This document shows, one piece after another, positions 13,414 through 21,543 of a DNA stretch of 28,972 nucleotides. Within the stretch, counting starts at the first letter, position 1; each line of letters opens with the position of its first letter. The stretch is from an uncultured Clostridia bacterium. Its GTDB lineage: Bacteria; Bacillota; Clostridia; Oscillospirales; CAG-272. The position numbers and the translations under genes were made by a program. The notes under the pieces are model-generated. The model was given only the letters and a program-made list of their open reading frames with translations, made no database searches and had not been told where the DNA came from. The DNA is taken from the NCBI GenBank assembly GCA_947627815.1, contig CANQXN010000005.1, positions 1-28,972 on the forward strand, written 5' to 3'.

Positions 13414-15057
13414 ATGAAAAAACGCGTCCTTGTCTTTTTGTTCCTTTTTTTGCTCTTTGCTCTTTTGATTGGCTTTTGCGTATTGGTTTCAATCCACGGC
13501 CTGTCGGTTTTTTCCTGGGAGTTTTGGCGCGATCGCCTGCCCTGGACACAGACGACGGCGGAATCGACCGCCGAAAGCACCCCGTCGGAAGACGACGATC
13601 CGCCCCCGGCACCGGTTCCCAACGGAACGCTGCATTTTTCGGGGCTTTCCGACGACATCGTTCTGCCGGATCTTGTAGCGCCGGCGGGGACGCCGATCGA
13701 CGCGCCGACACTCGACAGCGCCGCCCAGCGCCCCGGCTGGGGGCTTGCCTTCTATCGCGACCAAGGCTGCCGTCAGCGCTTCCTTTTCGATACGATGCCC
13801 GCCGAGGGGGCAACCCTCTATGTTCGCTGGGAGAAAGAGGCGGGGACGGGCTTTCTCGCCTGGGAGGATCCCTTGTCCCGGGTGCTTACGACGCGGGAGG
13901 ATGTCTTCGCCTTTTTTGACTATATTCTCTTCACTTCGCCCGCCCAGCCCGTGACGGTGGCCGTTGACCTTCCCGAAAACACAGATGTCAATCAGCTGAT
14001 TGCCAATATCCGGCAGCATGTCAGCTTTCTGAGCTATGATGTCCTCAGCGCCTTTTTTAGGCCGGACGGTGAGTCTGTCGCCAAGGGCGAGCTGGAAGTG
14101 AGAGTGAGATCGCATATCGATACGGTTTCGGACTTAAAGCACGCGCCCGATTGCGGCACGGTTTTCGACCGCTTTCTTCTGGCGGAGGAAAAGGGCATCA
14201 CACACGCGCTCCCCATCGAAACGCTGGTGAATTCGTATCCCGTGAATACCGGCGATCAGTTATATTATGTAGCGATCCACGGATACCGCCCGCTGCCCGA
14301 GGCAGGCTCTTCCGCGCAAAAAATCTGGGAAGCGGCCAAAACCGTTCTCATGTCGGTCATTCGGCCGGATATGACCTCATATGAAAAGGCGCTTGCCCTC
14401 TATGATTGGCTGGTCAGCCATGTGCAGTACGATCTCATCACGGCGGCAAACGGCCAGACCGAGTATGACGCCCACTATATGGAAGGCGTATTTTTCACCC
14501 GTCAGGCGGTGTGCGACGGCTTTGCCAAGGCGTATGCGCTGCTCTGCAACATGGAAGGGGTGCCCTGCGTCGCGGTCACCGGCAACAATCACGCCTGGTG
14601 CAAGGTCAAGACCGGCGGATGCTGGAGCATCGCCGACCCGACCTACGGCAGGATCCTCGTCGACCACAACGACAGCGCCGTGATGTGCCACATCCCCTTT
14701 TTACAGACCGAGATAGAAAAGGCGAAGAGCGGCTATGTCTCTCTGCAGTTTGAAGAGATCGTGGCCGATACGGCACGGGATTATTACGCCCTCTTCTCCT
14801 ATCAGTATCAGGGCAAAAGCGCCGATCTTGTCATAGAAAATGCCGAAGAACTCGCCGATTTCTTCTCTTATTTGACGGCGACCTACGGTGATCTTAGCGG
14901 GAGCGCGGTGGATTTTCGCGTGCCGAAACAGGAGTTTGCCGACCTTTGGCAAGAGGCGCTGACCCTGCTCATGAACAAGGGAGAATATTTCCCCTATGAG
15001 GCCAGCTGTCTGTATCAGGCAAACGATGTGGTGATCCTGCGCCTTGCCGGGTCATAA
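13414..15057 (+). CDS. Membrane-anchored transglutaminase-like protein with InlB-type repeat
   Basis: A 547-residue protein. It has an N-terminal signal-anchor (residues 5-28), a Thr/Ser/Asp/Pro-rich spacer (about 45-70), and a segment resembling a Listeria-Bacteroides InlB B-repeat (about 78-140; GWGLAFYRDQGC...TMPAEGATLYVRWEKE). A transglutaminase-like/papain-fold domain spans about 310-430. The catalytic triad is visible: Cys367 in AVCDGFAKAYALLCNMEGVPC, His393 in NNHAWC and Asp408 in IADPTYG. Such domains act as peptidases or cross-linking enzymes at the cell surface; the real activity is not predictable. A GGAG site precedes the ATG. It follows the unrecognised membrane protein (90-bp gap) and ends at a strong terminator. 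The C-terminal 100 residues match nothing I know. Confidence 0.85.
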   Translation: MKKRVLVFLFLFLLFALLIGFCVLVSIHGLSVFSWEFWRDRLPWTQTTAESTAESTPSEDDDPPPAPVPNGTLHFSGLSDDIVLPDLVAPAGTPIDAPTLDSAAQRPGWGLAFYRDQGCRQRFLFDTMPAEGATLYVRWEKEAGTGFLAWEDPLSRVLTTREDVFAFFDYILFTSPAQPVTVAVDLPENTDVNQLIANIRQHVSFLSYDVLSAFFRPDGESVAKGELEVRVRSHIDTVSDLKHAPDCGTVFDRFLLAEEKGITHALPIETLVNSYPVNTGDQLYYVAIHGYRPLPEAGSSAQKIWEAAKTVLMSVIRPDMTSYEKALALYDWLVSHVQYDLITAANGQTEYDAHYMEGVFFTRQAVCDGFAKAYALLCNMEGVPCVAVTGNNHAWCKVKTGGCWSIADPTYGRILVDHNDSAVMCHIPFLQTEIEKAKSGYVSLQFEEIVADTARDYYALFSYQYQGKSADLVIENAEELADFFSYLTATYGDLSGSAVDFRVPKQEFADLWQEALTLLMNKGEYFPYEASCLYQANDVVILRLAGS

Positions 15058-15086
15058 CCCCCGCGCGACTTTGATCATAACAAAGA

Positions 15087-15132
15087 AAAAGAGCAAGACG
15101 CTCACCGGAAAACCGGAGCGTCTTGCTCTTTT
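15087..15132. terminator. Strong bidirectional terminator
   Basis: AAAAGAGCAAGACGCTC pairs with GAGCGTCTTGCTCTTTT (one unpaired A on the left), enclosing a smaller CCGG/CCGG stem with an AAAA loop. A and T runs on the two sides make it work in both directions, between the transglutaminase gene (+) and cotJC (-). Confidence 0.88.
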
Positions 15133-15166
15133 GTCGCACTCTCATGCGGCGACGGGTGTTTTTCTT

Positions 15167-15778
15167 TCAGCGGCGGCAGGCGGGGTCAAAGGCGGGGTTG
15201 TAAAGATAGAAATTGGTTTTGTCGGCCGCTTTGTCCTGCGCGATGCGCAAGGCGTCGCCGAAGCGCTGGTAGTGAACCACTTCCCGGGCGCGCAAAAAGC
15301 GGATCGGGTCTTTGACATCGGGGTCGTCGGCGAGGCGCAGGATGTTGTCATAGGTCATGCGCGCCTTTTGTTCGGCGGCGAGATCCTCGTGGATGTCGGC
15401 AAAGACATCGCCCGTCACCGCTAAAGTCATGGTGGAAAAGGGTACGCCGGAGGCGGCCTGCGGATAGACGCCTGTCGTGTGATCGACAAAATAGGTGTCA
15501 AAGCCGGAGCGGCGGATCTCTTCTTCCGAAAGGTTGCGGGTCAGCTGATACAGGATGGCGGACACCATTTCGATGTGTCCCAATTCCTCGGTGCCGACAT
15601 CGGTGAGGATCCCGATGATGCGGTTGTCGGGCATGGCATAGCGCTGTTGGAGATAGCGGGTGGCGGCGCCAAGCTCGCCGTGGGGGCCGCCCAGTTGCGA
15701 GATGATGACTTTGGCAAGCGCGGGGTTGGGATTTTTGATTTTGACCGGATACTCTAATTTCTTTTCATAGATAAACAT
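15167..15778 (-). CDS. cotJC: Spore coat protein CotJC, manganese-catalase family
   Basis: A 203-residue protein of the manganese catalase fold. The ferritin-like four-helix core shows the metal-ligand type residues Glu35 (GGPHGELGAATRY), Glu64/65 and His68 (TDVGTEELGHIEM), and a second set in the later helices (HEDLAAEQKAR, FLRAREVVHYQRF). CotJC is part of the spore coat and probably degrades hydrogen peroxide or binds Mn there. It is the last gene of cotJA-cotJB-cotJC, 3 bp after cotJB. Expression during sporulation in the mother cell is expected from the family. Confidence 0.95.
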   Translation of the reverse strand: MFIYEKKLEYPVKIKNPNPALAKVIISQLGGPHGELGAATRYLQQRYAMPDNRIIGILTDVGTEELGHIEMVSAILYQLTRNLSEEEIRRSGFDTYFVDHTTGVYPQAASGVPFSTMTLAVTGDVFADIHEDLAAEQKARMTYDNILRLADDPDVKDPIRFLRAREVVHYQRFGDALRIAQDKAADKTNFYLYNPAFDPACRR

Positions 15779-15781
15779 GGT

Positions 15782-16033
15782 TCAGTTCGCCTCGCATTCC
15801 CAGGGCCAGGGGCTGTCTGTCCAGGCCCATCTGCCGTTCATAACACCGTTTTCGGCGACTAAGGGGCCGAAGGTGGTTTCGTATTCCTGCTTTTTGGCCG
15901 CCAGCGCGCGGCGGGTATTCTCAAAATAAGCGATGGCGTCGGGGTCGGGATTGCCGTCGAGGAACAGGTTGGTTTCGATCAAGGCAAACTCCAACGCGCG
16001 GATTTCATTCAAAAGCGCGGCGCGGTTGTTCAT
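15782..16033 (-). CDS. cotJB: Spore coat protein CotJB
   Basis: An 83-residue coat-associated protein with a helical N-terminal half (IRALEFALIETNLFLDGNPDPDAIAYFENTRR) and a Trp/Pro-rich end (WAWTDSPWPWECEAN), both typical of CotJB. The ATG at 16033 is preferred over an in-frame ATG six codons upstream because AAAGGAGG lies 5 nt before it. It overlaps the cotJA stop by 4 bp (ATGA), so translation is coupled. Its exact function in the coat is unknown. Confidence 0.93.
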   Translation of the reverse strand: MNNRAALLNEIRALEFALIETNLFLDGNPDPDAIAYFENTRRALAAKKQEYETTFGPLVAENGVMNGRWAWTDSPWPWECEAN

Positions 16034-16344
16034 GACGGCCTCCTTTCGCAAAAGGCGCCCTGAAAGGGTTTGTCAAGTTCGGCAAAGAGCGTGCCGCGAG
16101 CCAGGGCTTTGCAGGGTTCGTAGAGATCGCGGAACACCTGGGTGGGAGAATAAACCATCGCAAGCGATGTGACAGGCGCGTTGTCGGTGGGCGCGACGCC
16201 TAACTGATTGACGGCGGAAACGCCGGTTTTGGTATTGACGGGCGTGCCGTTATAAGAGGCGGGGCTTGGCGCGGCGGCCGTTCTGCCGGCGGACGGACAG
16301 AACGCGCCGACAGAGCGGAAGCGGTTGCCGTATTGATAGTTCAT
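16030..16344 (-). CDS. cotJA: Spore coat associated protein CotJA
   Basis: A 104-residue protein. The C-terminal half (LAMVYSPTQVFRDLYEPCKALARGTLFAELDKPFQG) is the conserved CotJA signature. The first 60 residues form a longer, Ala/Pro/Ser/Thr-rich arm than in Bacillus CotJA. The ATG follows an AAGGA site at 5-nt spacing. It is the first gene of the operon; a sigma-E-like -10 element lies about 100 bp upstream. Confidence 0.9.
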   Translation of the reverse strand: MNYQYGNRFRSVGAFCPSAGRTAAAPSPASYNGTPVNTKTGVSAVNQLGVAPTDNAPVTSLAMVYSPTQVFRDLYEPCKALARGTLFAELDKPFQGAFCERRPS

Positions 16345-16442
16345 AAGATCCTTCTTCCTGTTGGGGATTTTCCAAGGAAAGACAGCCCCGCCCGTGGGCA
16401 GGGCGTTTGAAAAACGGCGGGCGGGCGCCTTTCCTCACTGAA

Positions 16443-16450
16443 AGTATATG
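16443..16450 (-). promoter_or_regulatory. Possible sigma-E -10 element for cotJABC
   Basis: CATATACT on the - strand matches the sigma-E -10 consensus CATACAHT at 7 of 8 positions and lies about 100 bp before cotJA. No -35 element is seen at the proper 13-15 bp distance, so the call rests mainly on the expectation that cotJ genes are mother-cell specific. Confidence 0.3.
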
Positions 16451-16568
16451 CGCGCGCGGCCGAAAACGCATATCGGGTCAAGGAGAGGGTTTTTCTTTCG
16501 CCCGCGGGATTTCGCGCTTCAAGAGAAAAATCGGGAGAAAAAGGCGAAAAAGAGGGAGAGAAAAGGGG

Positions 16569-16597
16569 TTGATTTTTTTTGACGACTGTGATAGAAT
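16569..16597 (+). promoter_or_regulatory. Putative sigma-A promoter of lon
   Basis: TTGATT (16569-16574), a 17-bp spacer containing a T tract, and TAGAAT (16592-16597). A second -10 like TATACT (16689-16694) lies nearer the gene but with a poor -35. No CIRCE or CtsR repeat was seen here. Confidence 0.55.
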
Positions 16598-16733
16598 AGA
16601 CAATGAATTATCATGGGTGCCTTTACATAAAACCGTGAAAATTCCTTTCCTCGGAAAGCCACTTGAATTTATAAGAAAGAAGTCAGGTATACTGTTTATG
16701 ATATTGAAAAAAAAGAGCGAGGCGGGCGGCTCC

Positions 16734-19313
16734 ATGGTCTTGCCGCTTTTCGTAATCAAAAACGATGTATTGCTTCCGTTCGGGGATATGACGGTGGATC
16801 TTGCCGCCCCGGAAGAGGGCGACATTTTCCGGCGGGCGGAGGCCATGGGCGGCCTCTTGGCCGTAGCGCCGGTATCCGCCGATGAGGAGGGACACTTTGA
16901 CGCCCGCGAACTCGACCGTAAAATCGGCCTTATCGCCGCCGTGGAAAAGATCGAAACCGAGACGGCGGGCAAAAACGGCACGGAAAACGGCCTGCATGTC
17001 CATCTGCGGGGCTATAGCCGCTGCCGCCTTTTGAGCACGGTTCGCACCAAAGACGGCTACGACGCCGCGCTGGTGCCGATCGAAAACGAACTGACGCCGG
17101 CGGCCGATGCCGGGTATCTGAAAAAAGAACTCGGCGGACTTTTCGGCGAATGTGTCAAATTCATGCCGAAACGGGAAGCCGTGATCGCCAAGATCAGCCG
17201 CTGCGACGATCTCTCCGATCTTGTGGATCTGATGGCGAGCGCCCTGCTTGTCCGGTATGAAGACAAGATCGACATTCTCGAAGAGCTGAGTCCGGTGCGC
17301 CGGGCGGAGCTTTTGGCCTTTAAACTGCAGCGGGATCTGCGGATCGTGCAGAGCGAGATCGGCATTCATCAGAAGGTCAAAGAGCGGCTGGACGAAAACC
17401 AGCGGCAGTATTATATGCGCGAGCAGTACAAGGTCTTGCAGGAGGAATTGGGCGAAGAGGAAGGGCAGGACGAGGAGATCATGGAATACCTCGCCAAAAT
17501 CGAGGCCGCCGGCTTGCCCGAAACCGCCGCCGAACGGCTGGTGAAAGAGACAAACAAGCTCGCCAAAATGCCCTATGCCTCGGCGGAAGCCACCGTCATC
17601 CGGGGGTACATCGACGCCGTGCTGGAGCTTCCCTGGCATAACAAAACAAAAGACCGCCTGGATCTTGCCGCCGCCCGCCGCATTCTCGATAAGGAACACT
17701 GGGGCTTAAAAGATGTCAAGGAACGCATCGTGGAATTTTTGGCGGTGGAAAAGCTCACCGACCGGCAGAAAAGCCAGATTCTCTGTTTTGTCGGCGCGCC
17801 CGGCGTGGGGAAAACCTCGGTCGCTTCCTCCATCGCTCACGCTATGAACCGCAAATTCGTGCGGGTGGCGCTGGGCGGCGTGCGGGACGAATCGGACATT
17901 CGCGGCCACAGAAAGACCTATATCGGCTCCATGCCGGGGCGGATCATGGCGGCGCTCACCGAGGCAGGCACCTCCAACCCCGTGATTTTGCTCGACGAGG
18001 TGGATAAACTCACCCGAGACGCGCACGGCGATCCGGCCTCCGCTTTACTGGAAGTGCTTGACCCCGATCAGAACAAGGCGTTTCGCGATCATTTCATCGA
18101 ACTGCCGTTCGATCTGTCCGACTGCCTCTTCATCGCCACGGCCAATACTTTGGACACGGTGCCGCGCCCCTTGCTTGACCGCATGGAAGTCATCGAACTG
18201 AAAACCTATACCCGCACCGAAAAACTCGAAATCGCCAAAGCGCATCTTATCCCCAAGGTACTCGAGAAAAACGGCCTCCCCAAGCGCTATGTGCGCATCC
18301 GGGACGAGGCGGTTTTGGAGATCATCGATCACTATACCCGGGAGGCCGGCGTGCGCAACTTAGAGCGGGAGCTTTCCTCGGTGGCGCGGAAAATCGCCTG
18401 CCATTTCGCCGAGGAAGCGGAACAGGCGGAAAAATCCGCCAAAGAAACTTGGGCTAACGAAGCCCGGGCAAAAGAAACCCGGGAAAACGAAGCCCGGATT
18501 GACGAAGCCCGGACACAGGCCGGTCACGCCGAAAGCAAAAACGGTGCGAAAAACGCCGGCAAGGAAAGCGCCGCGCGGGTCTTTTCGCATATCGTCACGG
18601 TAAACGCCGACGATGTCAAGACCTATCTCGGCGCCCCCAAGTTCATTGACGACCCGGCCTTGACCCGCGACGAGGTGGGCGTGGTCAACGGCCTTGCCTA
18701 TACCGAGGCAGGCGGCGAACTTCTGCGGGTGGAAGCCGCCGTCATGGAGGGCAGCGGCAAGTTGGAGCTTACCGGCTCTTTGGGCGATGTGATGAAGGAG
18801 TCGGCGCAGATCGCCCGCTCTCTCGTGCGCGTGAGAGCCGAAAAATACCATCTGCCCGCCGATTTTTACAAAACCAAAGATATCCATGTGCATTTCCCCG
18901 AGGGCGCTGTCCCCAAGGACGGCCCCTCCGCCGGCGTCACGCTGGTGACGGCGCTGGTTTCCCGCCTGTCGGGCTGCCCGGTGCGGCATGACATCGCCAT
19001 GACCGGCGAGGTCACGCTGTCCGGCCGGGTGCTTGCCATCGGCGGCTTGCGGGAAAAGACCATGGCGGCCTATAAAAACGGGATCCGCCGGGTGCTGATC
19101 CCCTACGACAACCGCCGGGATGTCGAGCGCATGGAAGAGTATATCAAAGACAATGTGACCTTTGTCCTCTGCAAAACCGTTGACGAGGTATTGGATCTTG
19201 CCATCGTCCGGGAGGAAGGGCTTACGGTCGAACCCCGTCTGCCGGTGCCGCCGCTCGGACAGCCGGCCGCAAGGAGCAATAATGAAGCCGAATTTCGTGC
19301 GCACTGCACTTAA
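16734..19313 (+). CDS. lon: ATP-dependent protease Lon
   Basis: An 859-residue AAA+ serine protease that degrades misfolded and regulatory proteins in the cytoplasm. It has a Lon N-domain (about 1-200), a coiled-coil linker, an AAA+ module with Walker A GAPGVGKT (354-361) and Walker B ILLDEVDK, and a C-terminal protease domain with Ser732 (KDGPSAG) and Lys775 (GGLREK), 43 residues apart as in E. coli Lon. Between the AAA+ lid and the protease domain is an extra charged insert (about 558-610) containing five 5-residue repeats. ATG 16734 is chosen to give a family-like N-terminus (VLPLFVIKN); ATG 16698 is an alternative, and both have weak ribosome binding sites. The 3' end overlaps engB by 32 bp. 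Confidence 0.95.
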   Translation: MVLPLFVIKNDVLLPFGDMTVDLAAPEEGDIFRRAEAMGGLLAVAPVSADEEGHFDARELDRKIGLIAAVEKIETETAGKNGTENGLHVHLRGYSRCRLLSTVRTKDGYDAALVPIENELTPAADAGYLKKELGGLFGECVKFMPKREAVIAKISRCDDLSDLVDLMASALLVRYEDKIDILEELSPVRRAELLAFKLQRDLRIVQSEIGIHQKVKERLDENQRQYYMREQYKVLQEELGEEEGQDEEIMEYLAKIEAAGLPETAAERLVKETNKLAKMPYASAEATVIRGYIDAVLELPWHNKTKDRLDLAAARRILDKEHWGLKDVKERIVEFLAVEKLTDRQKSQILCFVGAPGVGKTSVASSIAHAMNRKFVRVALGGVRDESDIRGHRKTYIGSMPGRIMAALTEAGTSNPVILLDEVDKLTRDAHGDPASALLEVLDPDQNKAFRDHFIELPFDLSDCLFIATANTLDTVPRPLLDRMEVIELKTYTRTEKLEIAKAHLIPKVLEKNGLPKRYVRIRDEAVLEIIDHYTREAGVRNLERELSSVARKIACHFAEEAEQAEKSAKETWANEARAKETRENEARIDEARTQAGHAESKNGAKNAGKESAARVFSHIVTVNADDVKTYLGAPKFIDDPALTRDEVGVVNGLAYTEAGGELLRVEAAVMEGSGKLELTGSLGDVMKESAQIARSLVRVRAEKYHLPADFYKTKDIHVHFPEGAVPKDGPSAGVTLVTALVSRLSGCPVRHDIAMTGEVTLSGRVLAIGGLREKTMAAYKNGIRRVLIPYDNRRDVERMEEYIKDNVTFVLCKTVDEVLDLAIVREEGLTVEPRLPVPPLGQPAARSNNEAEFRAHCT
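18438..18512 (+). repeat. Five 15-bp tandem repeats inside lon
   Basis: Five degenerate 15-bp units, for example GCTAACGAAGCCCGG, encode AKETW, ANEAR, AKETR, ENEAR and IDEAR. They form a charged, probably helical linker insert between the AAA+ and protease domains. The unit length keeps the reading frame. Confidence 0.85.
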
Positions 19314-19878
19314 AGTGACCGCCGGCCGTCCTGATCAGTTTCCCTTGGACGACAAGCCGCAGATCGCGCTGGCGGGCCGCTCCAATGTGGGGAAAAGCTC
19401 GCTGCTCAATACGCTCATCGGGCGGAAGAATTACGCCCGCGTCTCACAAATGCCGGGGAAAACCGTCACGGTCAATTTCTACGAGGTGGATCACGCCTTT
19501 TATCTGGTGGATCTGCCGGGTTATGGCTTTGCCAGACGCACGGCGGCCGAGCAAAGAGCGTGGTCGGCGCTCACCGACGGCTATTTTACCGCCGAGGGCG
19601 CCCGCGTGGGCGCCGTGGCGCAGCTTGTCGATCTGAAAGTGGGGCTGACCGCCGACGATCGCACCATGCTTGACTATCTCACCAGGCGAAACATCCCCTT
19701 TTTCGTGGTGGCCACCAAAGCGGATAAACCCAATAAGACCGAACGGGCAAGCGCCCTGGAACGCCTTTTGGCCGATCCCGCCTTAGCCGAGGCCGCCGGC
19801 GTGGTTCTCTTTTCTTCTCTGACCGGGGAAGGGAAAGAGGCCGTTGTCCGCCTGACGCTGGAAGCGCTGGGGCTGTGA
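19282..19878 (+). CDS. engB: Ribosome biogenesis GTP-binding protein EngB/YsxC
   Basis: A 198-residue TRAFAC-class GTPase needed for late assembly of the 50S subunit. G1 is GRSNVGKSS (32-40), G2 the threonine region of PGKTVTVNFY, G3 DLPGYG, and G4 TKADK, followed by the SSLTGEG G5 region. The start ATG is preceded by AAGGAG and overlaps the lon C-terminus by 32 bp in another frame. lon-engB adjacency is common in Firmicutes, which supports the start and the call. Confidence 0.96.
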   Translation: MKPNFVRTALKVTAGRPDQFPLDDKPQIALAGRSNVGKSSLLNTLIGRKNYARVSQMPGKTVTVNFYEVDHAFYLVDLPGYGFARRTAAEQRAWSALTDGYFTAEGARVGAVAQLVDLKVGLTADDRTMLDYLTRRNIPFFVVATKADKPNKTERASALERLLADPALAEAAGVVLFSSLTGEGKEAVVRLTLEALGL

Positions 19879-19961
19879 CCTTACATTTTTTATTTTTCCG
19901 AAGGTTTTTTGCGCATGAGCCGTTTTTTTCGGCAATGCTATAAGGAAAGAGGAGCTGTCCT

Positions 19962-20630
19962 ATGCTGTTTCGTCTTTTTTCGGGTCAGGATTTTCGGTGG
20001 GCGCTGATCTCCCTGCTTCTGACATTGCCCTGCGTGCTGATCGCTCTGACCTTTCACGAGGCCGCGCACGCCTTTGTGGCCTATAAGTGCGGCGACCCCA
20101 CCGCCCGCGCGTTGGGGCGGCTCACCCTGAATCCCATCAAGCACTTAGACCCCCTTGGCACCTTGGCCATGTTTCTGTTCGGCTACGGTTGGGCAAAACC
20201 CGTGCCGATCAATTCCCGCTATTTTAAAAACCCCAAAAAAGGCATGGCGCTCACAGCGCTCGCCGGCCCCTGCATGAATCTGATTTTGGGGGTCGTCGGC
20301 GCCGTGATTCACGCCATTCTTTCCCAGGTCAGTCTGCGGGTGGGTTCGCCTCTTGTGCTGGAAGTGGTCATCGCGTTCTTTCAGCTGTTCACACAGCTCA
20401 ATGTGGTGTACGCCGTTTTCAATATGCTGCCCGTCCCGCCCTTTGACGGCTCCCGCGCTTTTCTCATCTTTCTGCCCACCAAAGCCTATTTCGGCATCAT
20501 GAAATATGAAAAGATCATCATGATCGTGGTGCTTGTCGGCTTTGCTACCGGCTTGCTCTGGACGCCGGTTGAGTGGATCGCGGGCGCTCTGATGAACGGG
20601 ATCAACGCCCTTGTCGGGCTTATCTTTTAA
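19962..20630 (+). CDS. Site-2-protease family (M50) membrane metallopeptidase
   Basis: A 222-residue intramembrane zinc metalloprotease with about five or six hydrophobic segments. The HExxH motif is HEAAH (32-36), and the third ligand motif is N-x-L-P-x-P-P-x-D-G (NMLPVPPFDG, 154-163). It lacks PDZ or CBS domains, placing it in the small YwhC-like group of unknown substrate rather than RseP or SpoIVFB. The start follows GAGGAG at good spacing. It sits between engB and scpA, a recurring arrangement in Clostridia, and the 83-bp gap before it has no strong promoter. Confidence 0.92.
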   Translation: MLFRLFSGQDFRWALISLLLTLPCVLIALTFHEAAHAFVAYKCGDPTARALGRLTLNPIKHLDPLGTLAMFLFGYGWAKPVPINSRYFKNPKKGMALTALAGPCMNLILGVVGAVIHAILSQVSLRVGSPLVLEVVIAFFQLFTQLNVVYAVFNMLPVPPFDGSRAFLIFLPTKAYFGIMKYEKIIMIVVLVGFATGLLWTPVEWIAGALMNGINALVGLIF

Positions 20631-20674
20631 AACCCGCCTTTTGGCGCGGGATACCTGAGAAAGGAGCCAACTTC

Positions 20675-21475
20675 ATGGAAGACAATCGCCCCAGCTATCG
20701 GCTGGAAATGTTTGAAGGACCGCTCGATCTGCTCCTTTCGCTGATTGCCAAAAACCAGATCGATATTTACGACATTCCGATTGCCGAAATCTTCGATCAG
20801 TACACCGCCTACCTTGAAAAAATGCAAGAGCTTGACATGGAGATTGCCGCCGAGTTTCTCGCGATGGCAAGCCAGCTCATGCTGATCAAAAGCCGGATGC
20901 TTTTGCCCAAGGAAGTGGTGGACGGCGAGGAAATCGACCCACGGGAAGACCTCGTGCGCACCTTGCTCGACTACCGCCGCGCCAAAGAAGAAGCGCGCTT
21001 TCTCGGTGACCGTTACGCCCTCTATTTCGGCCGGTATACCAAAGAGACCGATGAAGTGGGCGTGGACCGCACCTATGTGGAAGAGCAAAAGACCGCTTAT
21101 TTGCTGTCCGCCATGGAACGGATGATGGAGCGTTTTCGGCTGGAAGAGCGAATGCAGAACAAGGAGGCCTCCCAAACGCTTGCCTCCATTCTGACCCACC
21201 GCCCCGCCTCGATCAAGGAGCGCACGGCGAAAATCCTCACCTTTCTGCGCCAAAAAAAGCAGGCGGGCTTTCTGGAACTGATGACGCAATGCCGGACAAG
21301 AAGCGAAATTGTCGCTTCCTTCATGGCGGTGCTGGCGCTGATCGCCCGACAGAAGATCGAAACGCGCTATGAGGAAAGCGCGCCGGTTGACCCCGTCATC
21401 GTTCTTTTGGACGACGGCGGACAGGACGACGGCACACAGGACGAGCGCGACAGCCTCGATGTGTTCGGCTTCTGA
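20675..21475 (+). CDS. scpA: Segregation and condensation protein ScpA
   Basis: A 266-residue kleisin that links the SMC heads and binds ScpB in the bacterial condensin complex, needed for chromosome compaction and segregation. The N-terminal motif FEGPLDLLLSLIAKNQIDIYDIPIAEI is diagnostic, and the C-terminal winged-helix part (SFMAVLALIARQKIE) is present. The ATG at 20675 has an AAAGGAG site; a longer in-frame reading would run back into the M50 protease gene. The tail is acidic (DDGGQDDGTQDERD). scpB follows. Confidence 0.96.
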   Translation: MEDNRPSYRLEMFEGPLDLLLSLIAKNQIDIYDIPIAEIFDQYTAYLEKMQELDMEIAAEFLAMASQLMLIKSRMLLPKEVVDGEEIDPREDLVRTLLDYRRAKEEARFLGDRYALYFGRYTKETDEVGVDRTYVEEQKTAYLLSAMERMMERFRLEERMQNKEASQTLASILTHRPASIKERTAKILTFLRQKKQAGFLELMTQCRTRSEIVASFMAVLALIARQKIETRYEESAPVDPVIVLLDDGGQDDGTQDERDSLDVFGF

Positions 21476-21543
21476 TCGATGAAAAAAGGATAAAAAAGCA
21501 AATGACAAACGAAACCAAGGATAGGAAAGAAGAGGATTTGCCG

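Larger units (their letters stand above)
16345..16733. other. Divergent cotJA/lon intergenic region
   Basis: This 389-bp stretch has no credible gene. It holds the lon promoter (annotated separately), a weak cotJA promoter candidate, a G/C-rich hairpin (GCCCTGCC/GGCGGGGC on the - strand, about 16386-16405) in the cotJA leader, and a dyad ATATGCG-N14-CGCATAT (16446-16473). The rest is purine-rich sequence (16520-16565) without recognised signals. Confidence 0.5.

Noticed and set aside
16683..19304. Long - strand frames (16683-17699 and 18360-19304) opposite lon
   Set aside because: Composition of shadow frames (His/Gly/Phe-rich), no ribosome binding sites, and complete overlap with the secure lon gene.
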